The position numbers and the translations under genes were made by a program. Of a stretch of 64,000 nt of DNA, positions 1 through 12,000 are shown piece after piece; positions within the stretch are counted from its first letter, which is position 1; every line of letters starts with the position of its first letter. This stretch comes from Nissolia schottii (lineage: Eukaryota > Streptophyta > Magnoliopsida > Fabales > Fabaceae). Location of the stretch: NCBI GenBank assembly GCA_003254905.1, contig QANU01105209.1, positions 650,354-714,353 on the forward strand. Reading direction: 5' to 3'. A model generated the notes under the pieces. That model saw nothing but the letters and a program-made list of their open reading frames with translations. It did not search any database and was not told where the DNA came from.

Positions 1-77
1 ATACACTAAACAACATGCTTAGCTTAATAGCCATTTAAACTAAACTAGGGGAGCTAGGTAGAGAAAAATAAGCAATA

Positions 78-3000
78 ATGGCTGGTGGAGATCCTGGAGA
101 GAGGACTTTGCAGGAAACACCCACATGGGCTGTGGCTGCCGTCTGCACAGTCTTTGTTCTCCTCTCTGTGCTAATTGAACATGGAATCCATTCACTTGGA
201 AAGGTAATTAATTAAGCTAGTACTTCATTCATCTTAATTTTGGTCTTAACTCTTAATTATTGTTAATGACAGAATAGATGATCATATATTTTCAATAGCA
301 AGACTAATTATGTGATCGTACATGCTTAGTTATTATGTAGTTAGGAATTAGGATATATATAGTTATTTTCTGTTTATGGTTTTTTTTTAATATAGATATT
401 TTTTGGCTCATACATTATATGTCATCTAGTAAATTATAAATCATTTAATTTACCTATTGACACGACTTAGGAATATGTCACTTGAACTAATAGTGTTTTT
501 TTTCTTTTTCTGTTTATGGTTGTTAGCTAGCTAGTTGAAGCTTGGCACACAAGCCATTCAAAATTTATCTTGATGAAATGAGAATTCATTCTTTTTTTTT
601 GCCTCCAATCCAAAAGTCTATTAGCTAATTAATTTGGAGTCTGTAACTAAATGCTCCATTCATCCCCCTGTCATTCCCAAATTTCTATTGCAGTGGTTTC
701 AAAAACGACACAAGAAGGCCATGAGCGAAGCCTTGGAGAAAATCAAATCGGGTAAGTAAAATTAGAGAGTGAGGCCAAGATTTTGTAGTTTTAGATCACC
801 TTGCTTTATTTATGTTCCACCAAATTTTTTATGCTATCAATATATATCTTTGTTTGTTTGCAGAATTAATGCTATTAGGATTCATATCCCTTCTACTTAC
901 TTTTGGTACAAATTATATCATAAAAATATGCATACCTGAGAAAGTTGGTGACACTCTGCTTCCATGCCTAAAGAAGGAGGTGGAAGAATCAGAAAACAGG
1001 AGGACGCTACTTTCCTTTGATGAGGAGAGTATGGTATTGCGTCGAGTTTTGGCAGCTGCCTCTGGAACTGACTATTGCTCAAAAAAAGTGAGGGAACCTA
1101 TAGCTAGCATGGAAAATTAATGCAATAATAGTCACTGTTACAAATTCCTCAATTTTCATATCATTCACCTTAAAATATTAATTATTTTTCATTTTTTGGG
1201 GGCAAATCAGGGCAAATATGTGCCATTGATCTCCGCTTCAGGGTTGCACCAATTGCATATCTTTATATTCGTCCTCGCCGTTTTTCACATTTTCTACAGT
1301 GTCATGACCATGCTCCTAGCCAGAGCAAAAGTAAGTTCATTTCATTTCTCTAAAGATATATGTTCATTTATTAATCAGCATGAATACGATTAGTATTATT
1401 CTAATATGCTAAGACTGAATTGAGTTAGGCCTGCCCCAAATTCAGGGGGGAAATAAAATTCTAACTTTAATTTGTTGGCTTAGCTTTATTTATTCTTGAC
1501 AAATTGCTTAACACTTGTCAGATGAAAAAATGGAAGGCTTGGGAAGCAGAAACATCTTCCTTGGAGTATCAATTTTCAAATGGTAATAATTCTTGTTATT
1601 AAAGGGGCTACACAGATTAATATATCATATGGTGGAATTAATAGGGGGAAACTTAACTTGTTAGAGTTAGTTAAAGTTAGTTATATTGGGAGGTTAGTTA
1701 AGTTTGTTAGCTTGCTTGTTGTACAAGCAAATGAATATTGTATATATAGAGCTATGCTCATTGATGAATGCAATTTTTAATTCTTATCTCTATTCTGTTA
1801 TGGTATCAGATGACTTTGCTTTTGTTTTCTCTCCAAATTTTCTCGAGCTTTGTTTTCCTTTCTCGAGCTGTTCTTGCACTTTCCACAACACCCATGACCA
1901 GCTCCATGGCACCCTGAATTCTTGATATTCTATCAAATTCTCCTTGAACTTCAGAATCTTCTTGAGAATTCTCCCTGCATCCTTGTGATTCTATCATCGA
2001 GTCTGGGAATTTTGCTGCACAAGCAATTCCTTGTAGATTCACCGATAGTTTGCAGGTTGTTGTTCATATCTTTCCCTTCGATTTCTCATGGCTACTGATG
2101 TTGGTGGCACTGGTTCTACAACTGAGATTTCTGCATCTGCCAATTCTCAGGTTTCACATTTGGACACAATTTCCAATCTTTCATCTCCTTACTACTTACA
2201 TTCCAATGAAAATCCTTCCTTGATTCTTGTATCTTCTCTTCTTAATGGAGCCAACTATCATAGTTGGTCTCGTGTTATGCGTATGTCTCTTTTATCCAAG
2301 AATAAGGTCAAATTCATTGATGGATTCATCACCATGCCTGGTTATGATTTTCCTCTTTTTGGACAATGGGGGTGTTGCAATCACATGGTTTTATCTTGGC
2401 ATCCGTTCGGTTAATCCTCGTATAGCTCAGAGAGTTCTTTGGCTCAATAAGGCATATGAAGTATGGACTGAGCTCAAGGAAAGGTTTTCTCAAGGTGATT
2501 TACTTCGCATTGCTGATTTGCATGAGGAAATTTCTGCCTTGCGCCAAGGGGATTCCACTGTCACGAAGTTCTTCACTGATTTGAAGGTCCTATGGGATGA
2601 ATTGGATGTTTTCAGGCCTTTCCCTGTTTGTAAATGCATTGTGTAGTGTAAATGTGGTGCATTCCTTGAGTTGAAGACCCGTTTGCATATTGATCGCGCC
2701 ATTAAGTTCCTTAAGGGACTCAATGAGTCTTTTCACACAGTTCTTTCTCAAGTCCTTGTAATGGACACTCTTCCTCCTCTTAATAGCATATTTTCATTGG
2801 TGCTCCAACATGAAAGACAACTTTCTTATTAGGCAAATGATGCCAAGATTAGCTTGAATTATGCCGCTGCACCCAAGGATGCTTTTGTTGTTTCTGACAC
2901 AAGAAAAAGGCCTAATTCTGATCATGGAAAAGGCAAATCAAGTGGCAAGAAGTGTACCTTTTGTGGCTATCGTGGTCACACTATTGATGAATGCCACAAG

Positions 3001-6000
3001 AAACATGGTTATCCTCCTGGATATAAGTCCAAAAGGGCTAATGTTAATGTTGTTGTCACTGCTATTGATGAAGATTGCAATTCCTTATAGAACCAGCCTC
3101 TACTGGTGCAATCAATTTTACAGTTGAGCAGTGTCAAAGTCTTCTTGCTTTAATTTAGCAACCTTGCACTAGTTCAGGTCATGCACAAGTTAATATGACT
3201 CAAGCCTCCAATTATGGATTCTCACCTAACACAGGTACAACTTGGCTTTTGGATTTTGGAGCCTCAAATCATATTCGTTGTTCTTTGCTTTATTTTCAAT
3301 CTTACCAGGAATTGACTCCACCTATAGCCACTAATCTTCCTAATGTTCAAGTCTTACACTCCAAGTATGCAGGGACAGTCATGTTATCTCCATCCTATTG
3401 CCTATCCAATGTCTTGTATTTGCCAATTTTTCATTTCAATCTCATTGCAATTACCAAGCTATGCACTGATTTGGCATGTAAACTCACTATCTTTTCTGAT
3501 CACTGCCTTATTCAAAACACCCTCAACTCGAGGCAAATTGGAATTGCTAAAGTCAAGGCTGGTTTATACATCCTAGAAAGTCCTTTACCGTGTATTATTT
3601 CTAGGCATAATCCTGTTACTGTCAATTCTATTTCTATCTTTGGCATTTTATTCTTGGCCACATAGGTTTAGATAAGATAAAGCTTATTCATGATGTATAC
3701 AATTTTGCTCCTACTTTTAAATAGCAACACCTTGTGATATATGTCATTTTTGAAAGCAAAAAGCTATTCCCTTTCCACTCAGCAACTCTGTTTCCCTTGT
3801 TGTCTTTGATTTGTTACATGCTAATATATGGGGCATTGTGCCAATCACTTCTATTTAAGGACATAGATATTTTCTCACAATTATAGATGATAAAAGCAAA
3901 CACGCATGGTTGTATTTGCTTAAAACTAAAGCTGAGGTTTCCTATGCTCTCAAAAGCTTCATTATTCAGGTAACAACACATTTTGGGAAGTCAGTCAAGA
4001 CACTAAGGTCAGATAATGGACCTGACTTTAGTATGAAGGACTTTTATGCATCAAGAGGGATTATATGTAACACCCCTGCTAACTGCCTACTTCCATGGTA
4101 GTAAGCAATACTTATAGGGTTGTTATCTGTTGTGTCGGGTTACCTTTAGCCCGTATTTTTACCTTTTCAAATATTGCTTACGCAAAAATATGGACCCGTT
4201 TGAAAATCGTTCGTGTGCTTTATCATTTTATAAACTAGGAGATGTGCGTGATTAAAGAAACATATAAAAACCTTAACGTTACCTACGTTCATTTTCTCGG
4301 TTATCTTCCAGGCCACTCAGGAGGTCTCTAAGTGATCATACATACTAGACTTCCTACTGCTTATTATCTTTGGACTAGGTCTTGAGTAGCTTTATCTACT
4401 TTACTAGGTGATCGAGAGAATCTAATCTTGCTTTACCTATTTATAGGTTCTAGCGCTTTCTATTCCTGACCGTTCGGGTATCATGTCCTCTGATCACATA
4501 CCCACGTAACTTAAACATAGGTACTAGTACACATTTATACTTACACACTTAACCATTCATCACATATCTCATGCATGCAAAGCTCTCTCACACATTCTGT
4601 CTGTCCACATTTCCTTCGGTGTTTTCTGTCACATTTTGTCTGTCCACACTTCCTTCGGTGTGTTCTGTCCGTCCATAATTCCTCGTAAACCCCAGGCCGT
4701 CGACCCGCATGATGGTATACGACCTGCATTTTCTGTCTGTTCCTCGAGGTAACATGACTCCACCCCCTTAACGGTTGGCGAGGGGCCGCCTTCCTTTGGG
4801 CTAAGCCAGAAGCGAACCGTTTGCCATTTCTTTCGTACCATTGACCGTCTCACACTTATCTTTTTCTTTAGCAACTTTCGTACCATTGACTGTCTCACAC
4901 TTATCTTTTCTTTAGCATCTCCCCTTTGTTTCCTATGTTCAATTATGATCTTCTTTAATCGTTAGGCGATACCCTCTAGTAATCTAACCTCATGATGCAT
5001 GCTCTATCATAACGCAGTATCATGACATAGTCATTCAAATCATGGGACGACAGTTCAGGATCTTCAGGTTAGGTTACTCCACGTAACCAGCAAAACCACT
5101 CAGCTTGGCGCTCAGCATGCTGCTGGCCCTGTAGTAATTCTCCAAAACGTTGAAAACTTGTTTACATAATATCAAATAGCACAGTTATATTTTCCTAACC
5201 CCAGAACTATTCAAAATCATTTTCACAGTTTAATCTCTATATTTTTCACATAATATTTTCGAAATTAGTTTCGCAAATATAAACACATAAAATAACACAA
5301 ATATAGTTATATTTATCTAACCTCAAAAATGTCTAAAATCATCTATAGCTCATAGCAAACATATTTTTCACATAAAATTTACCACGTTATATTTTCATAT
5401 AAACATACAGAAAACATTATAATAAACCACATAGACAGTGGGTCTAGGATTACCCACTTTTCAGGCGTTCTGAAAGCTACGAGAAAAGACTCTCGCGAAC
5501 CTTGAAATGATCGTGCTATTTTTCTTGAATCCAACGGCGTAACCGCAGAGCACACGAGCGGAACATAAATAAATTTAGGAGTATGAATTTTGGGCAACCA
5601 CGGTTGCGGTTGGATGCCTTCGAATGCTATATATATATATATGGACCCTGAGGCGGTGCATCATGCCGCCTCAGTTAGATTTTTTTTATATTATTTTATT
5701 ATATATTATTATAATATTATTATTATATTATTACTTTTAATACATATGCATAATATACATATTATATTTTATTCCATGTTGTTTCTTTATTCACTTTTGC
5801 TGGTGGTGCCGTGGTAAGGCCACGTGTCTCCCTCTGATCCGGTTTAATCGCGTTTTGTCCTTATTTATTCGTGTACGGTTGTCCTAAAAATAGTTCGGAC
5901 ATATCGTTGTAATCTACAAATTTTTTCTTATTACTTATTTAATTTTATTTGGGAATTCTTGAATTTATTTTCATATTAGTGCATTTTACGGACTCCTTTG

Positions 6001-9000
6001 AGTCGTAATTAAATTTTAATAGTAACCGGAAATCGATTCGGATCTCACAAGACTCCGCGAAATCACCTAATTACTATTTTTAGCTAATATTTTATAGATT
6101 AAGTTAATAATTAAATTTTCCAATCTTATTAATTTATTCTTATTTATTTACTATTCGAAATCTTCGTAAGGAGAAAAATCGGGATGTTACATTATACACC
6201 AACTCAGTTGTGTAGAAACTCCCCAACAAAATGTTGTTGTTGAAAGGAAGCATCGGCATTTACTTAATGTCACAAGGGCACTCATTTGCCAGCATCATTT
6301 GGTTCTTTGCAACAGCTCATGCCTGTTTTCTGATTAACAGGATACCTACCAAAGGATCAGCCAACAATTCTACTTATAGTGTGGTGCACAACAAGTTTCC
6401 TGACTTGAGTTTTCTCAAAGTTTTTGGTTTCCTAGCCTATGCAACTTCTTTACAAAGGAACAGAACAAAACTGGACTCAAGGGCAAGGAAGTGTGTGTTT
6501 TTGGGTTACAAACATGGTGCTAAGGGTTTTCTTTTATATGACATGACCTCTAGGGAAATCTTTATCAGTCGAAATGTCTACTTTTATGAGCATATCTTTC
6601 CATATCATGACATTCCATTACCTTTAGGTGCCTCGTCTCAAGACTATGTCCTCCCTGCTGCAGTTCCTGCTCCCATTGATGACACTGATTCCTCTTTCAG
6701 CCTTCCTCACAACATTGAGTCTGACCATGCTGCCAATACATCTACTGTTGGGGAAGGGGGAAACTCTTCTAATCATCAAGTTCCTACTAGAAAATCTACA
6801 AGGACAAGGCATTCACCCTCTTATTTGCAGGATTACCACTACAATTTGCTTGCAGGCTCTGATGGCAATTCTAACTCAATTGGAACAGTCTCTTCAACTC
6901 CTTATCATTTCCAATCTATTTTATCTTATGGAAGTCTTTACACAATTTCATAGAACCTATGCCCTTGCCATGACTACATTAGTTGAGCCAACTAGCTATA
7001 GTGATGCAGTTAAGCACCAATGCTAGAAGGATGCAATGGGTGCAGAAATTGCAACCTTGGAGCAGAATTCAACCTGGAAGTTGGTTAACTTACATGAGGG
7101 AAATACTCCTATTGGATGCAAAAGGGTATATAAAAAAATCAAGCTCAAGGTTGATGGGACCATAGACAGGTAAAAAGTAAGGTTAGTGGCTAAAGGCTAC
7201 ACTCAAACTCATGGTATTGATTATATGGAAACATTCAGTCTTGTTGCTAAAATGACTATGGTGAGACTTTTGTTAGCCTTAGCAGCCATCAAGGGCTAGC
7301 ATTTGCAATAGCTAGATGTTAATAATGCTTTCCTCCATGGTGACTTACATGGGGAAGTTTATATGCAGCTACCTCAGGGTTTTAAGAGTCCCAAACCCAA
7401 CTAGGCCTGCTTGTTGCTGAAATCACTGTATGGTTTAAAACAGGAAAGTAGATAGTGGTTCTCCAAGCTTTCTAGTGTTCTCTTGTCTCTTGGATTTGCT
7501 CAATCTCAATCCGACCACTCTTTGTTCCTCAAAACTGCAGATGGTTCATTTATAGCTCTCTTAGTCTATGTTGATGACATTATTTTGGCTGGAGATAGCT
7601 TGTCAGAAATTCAAATAATTAAGCAGTTCCTGGACAATCAGTTTCAGATCAAGGACCTGGGTGACCTCAAGTTCTTTCTTGACCTTGAAGTAGTCCGTGT
7701 CTCTCGATCATCACGTGAGGCAAAATATCGAGCTCTTGTGGCCGTGTCATGTGAGCTGCAATGGATTTCTTATTTGTTGAATGACTTTGGCATCGCACCT
7801 ACTCAATCTGCAGCCATATTCTGTGATAATCACTCTACTATGCAAATAGCACACAACCCTACTTTCCATGAGTGCACAAAGCACATCGGGCTTGATTGTC
7901 ACATTGTTCGTGAGAAGGTTCAAAGTGGTTTCATTTGGCTTCTTCCCATTGCCTCCAAATTGCAACTTGCTGATTTGATGACTAAACCTGTGCCCCAGCA
8001 ATTTTTCAGTTTCTGCATTCCAAACTTGCCATGCTTAACATTTTCATTGAACCCCATGCCATGTTTGAGGGGGGGTAATAGGGGGAAACTCTTAACTTGT
8101 TAGAGTTAGTTAAAGTTTGTTAGAGTTAGTTAAAGTAAGTTATATTGGGAGGTTAGTTAAGTTTGTTAGCTTGCTCGTTGTGCAAGCAATTTAATGTTGT
8201 ATATATAGAGCTATGCACATTGATGAATGCAATTTTTAATTCTTTTCTCCTCATCTATATTCTGTTAGGAACTCTTAGAGTCCTAAGTTTAATAGTGATT
8301 TTATTATTATTATTATTATTTTATTATATTTTATCTTTGGCACAGATCCTGCAAGGTTCAGGTTTACGCATCAGACATCATTTGTTAGGCAGCACTCTGG
8401 CTGGTCTAGGATGCCTGGAATTCGATGGATAGTGAGTTTCATCCATTCTTCTTCATAAATAAATTAAATTAATAAAGCATATGTCTCTTCTAGCTAAAAA
8501 AAAATGTCCCCTGATTTATTAATTTTTTTTTTGTGCAGGTGGCATTCTTCAGGCAATTCTTTGCGTCTGTCACTAAAGTGGATTACATGACTATGCGGCA
8601 CGGATTTATAAATGTAGGTGCCAAAGCTTATGCTTAATTACTTATGTATATCTATATAACGTCGCTTTTTCTTCAATTGAGTTTGTACTTTGTACTTTTG
8701 TAGTGATGAATTTTACACGAAAACCCAAAAATGTTAACAAATACTGCAGGCACATTTTGCTCCCAATAGTAAATTCGACTTTCAAAAATACATTAAACGA
8801 TCCATGGAGGACGATTTTAAAATGGTGGTGGGTATAAGGTATATCTGACCACAGTTCATTAATCTGCAGTCATAGATGTGTTGTTTTGATCAACAATGAT
8901 ATTAATTTATTTTTTGTTTTGCAGTCTTCCATTATGGGCTTCTGCTATCATCTTTCTGCTCTTGAACGTTTACAGTAATTCTCCCTCTCTCTAATTATTT

Positions 9001-12000
9001 TTTTTTCTGGATTTGATCCTCTATTTAATTTTAAACATGATCGTATCATATTAAGAAAATGTTAGTTATCTAGAATTATGTCACGTAAAAATAAGTTAGG
9101 TGAAGACAATTAAATAATTTCATATTTTAACAATAAAAACAAATTTAAGTGTCTTACAAATTTTCAAAAAGGTTTCTCAAAGCGTCTATCTCTCCTTAAC
9201 CTCGCATAGTCATATTGATAATCAACATACGAAAAGATCCAAATTCCAGTTTTCCCTTAGCATAGATCCAAATTCTAATTTCGATATTGAAATACTCTGG
9301 CCTGTGTTGGCTCACTGTTACTTAAACTTTGTTGCTGCAGAATGGCACACGCTCACCTGGCTAGCGTTGGCGCCACTAGTGGTAATTAATTAAGGCAATT
9401 CAAATTGAAAAGCTATTAGTATATTATTAACCTGAAATTATTCATACTGGGTCATCATATATATAGTAATATGTGTTTTGGGGCCATCATCATCACAATA
9501 ACCTTAAAATTCAAGGACTATGTGATAATGGTACTTGCAATGAATTTGCAGATAACATTATTAGTGGGCACGAAGCTTGAGCTTATAATAATGGAAATGG
9601 CCCAAGAAATCCAAGATCGAACCACAATTGTAAGAGGAGTCCCCGTGGTAGAGCCCAACAACAAGTATTTCTGGTTTAATCGGCCCCAGTGGATTATCTT
9701 CTTGATCCATTTCACTTTATTCCAGGTGAACCATGATGTTCCATCATGTTATAGCACATTGTGTTACACAATAATGTTACATAGCATACAATTACAAAGA
9801 GTCTAAATCTAAATATCCATTCAATATTCCCTTTTCCTTTTTAACAGAATGCCTACCAAATGGCCTATTTCTTGTGGACGTTGGTAAGTAGCTTATAATC
9901 GAAATGCTTATTTAAATTATTTTCAGTAGTTCAATTTCGGGCTTTTCTAGTTTAGAGGAACAGATACTTATCATAATGGTTTTTCTTTTTTAATGTGCAG
10001 TATGTGTTTAAGATCTCGTCTTGCTTCCATGAAAAATTGCCACTAATACTAACAAGGGTTGTCCTTGGGGTAGCGTTACAAATCTTAAGCAGTTACATTA
10101 CATTTCCTCTCTATGCCCTCATAACACAGGTGAACATTTTCAAATTAACCACCAAATTATTACTGCCTGATGAGAATTTCTTAAGTAGTGATGAAGTGTT
10201 GTCCTCGTATGCTTTAGAGGTTGTTTCATGTACATTTTTAACATGATAAGGTATCTCTTGTCATCAAAAAAATTGTATGTTCTTAGAGTAAGAAATTTTT
10301 TTAACTCTCTTTCATTTATTGTTTGACACAACAATAGCTTTATCTCCTAAAATATCAACATACATTGATATGTCAAATAATAAATAAAAGAGAACAAGAG
10401 AAATCTCTTATTCTAAAAACATATAATAATTTTTTTTTATCATTAATTGAGGATGTGAAACTCATGCAAAATATATGAATTAAAAAATTAATGATAAAAT
10501 ATCATGTATGACATTGTTATATGAAAATACATATGAAAAAATTTATTTTCGGGTGACATTTTAGGGATGTTTTTACTCTTTTACCCTTACTGTATGAACT
10601 AATTACCAAAATACCCTCATTTCAAAACATTTTATTACCAAACTACCACGGTTTGGGCTGACGTGGCATCCGCGCCACGCGTGGCATGCCACGCAGGATT
10701 CGCCAACAAGGGTGGCAAATTTGCCCTAGAAGTGGCATCAAGGTTGGCGAATTCAGTACAATGAAAAAAATGGGCATTTGCACTAAATTCGCCAGCAAGG
10801 TTGGCGAATTCAGCATGAATCTGCCATGTGTATTGTCTGCATGGCGGGGCAAGCAATCTGGCCGGCCATAGTCCCTTTGATTTGTTTTTTCATTGTGGAG
10901 TGGCACCAGCATGAATTTGCCTCCCTTGTTGGCGAATTCCACCCCCTGCTGCTGACATCACATTTCCATGGTTATTACATGAGTTATGCTTGGATCAGAA
11001 GTAATATTAACAAGAAATACAATAAAACAACGGGATCTCAAGTATCTCAAATAAGCTGTTGTGTTTGGGAGATGACAAATATACAATGTTTAAAGTAATA
11101 TTAAGGTTTAGGGTTTAGGGTAAGGACAAATATGACCAACGTTGCTTAGGTGTTACATGCTAAGAATGTATTTTCATCTTTAGGGCAAGTTATTTTGCGT
11201 AACCGTTATTAACAAAAAGGATAGGCAAACCAAAGACAACATTTATCAATTTCAAGAAAACTAGTATATGATTCAAATTAGTTGGGTGGAACCCTCAATA
11301 TATTCTAGAAGCATGGATTTTAGTTAATCTAGTATTTGGTTTTAACATTTTTCTCAAAAAAACTTGTTCAATTTCTCAAAAAACTTAATAGCATATGCTC
11401 TTGTAATTTTTCTTAAGTTCTTATTTCACACAATTAAAATTACCCAAAATAAATTGAGTGAAAAAGAAAACTTGTAACTCGATCAGGCTGGTGCCACTCC
11501 ACAATGAAAAAACAAATCAAAGGGACTATGGCCTGCCAGATTGCTTGCCCCGCTTGCAGAAAGTACACATGGCAGATTCATGCTGAATTCGCCAACAAGG
11601 GAGGCAAATTCATGCAAATGCCCATTTTTCCATTGCACTGAATTCGCCAACCTTGATGCCACTTCTAGGGCAAATTCGTCACCCTTGTTGGCGAATCCTG
11701 CGTGGCATGCCACGCGTGGCGCGGATGTCACGTTAGTCCAAATAATGGTAGTGTGGTAAAATGTTTTGAAACAGGGGTATTTTGGTAATTAGTTCTTACA
11801 GTAAGGGTAAAAGAGTAAAAACGTCGACATTTCAGCTACAACACAACTGAATGGTCCTCAACATTAGAATGCCAAAATGTCATTTATCTTAGCATATGCA
11901 ACCTGTGCTGCTTATCCATGCCCTTATCTTACATATATCCGAACAATGGTATAATAATATAACAGATGGGATCACACATGAAGAAAGCAATATTTGAGGA

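Larger units (their letters stand above)
1639..8267 (+). mobile_element. Decayed Ty1/copia LTR retrotransposon in MLO intron 5
   Basis: The element is flanked by GGAAT (1634-1638) and GGAAC (8268-8272), a 5-bp target-site duplication with one mismatch. Two related LTRs (1639-1800 and 8076-8267) enclose a tRNA-Met-type primer site right after the 5' LTR, gag, protease, integrase, reverse transcriptase and RNase H remnants in copia order, and a G-rich polypurine tract just before the 3' LTR. It lies in the same orientation as the MLO gene. It cannot be active: gag and pol are broken by frameshifts and stops, the protease and integrase active sites are altered, the RT-RNase H join has lost a large block, and integrase is split by a second insertion (4066-6191). 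Confidence 0.93.

Noticed and set aside
1806..2042. Minus-strand 78-codon frame
   Set aside because: It lies in the untranslated leader of the copia element with no domain character.
4541..4898. Minus-strand frames with repeated RRKCGQT-like units
   Set aside because: They come from the tandem duplications inside the solo LTR.
10635..11759. Short frames on both strands in MLO intron 13
   Set aside because: They lie in the inverted arms of the Mutator-like element and mirror each other; no domain.
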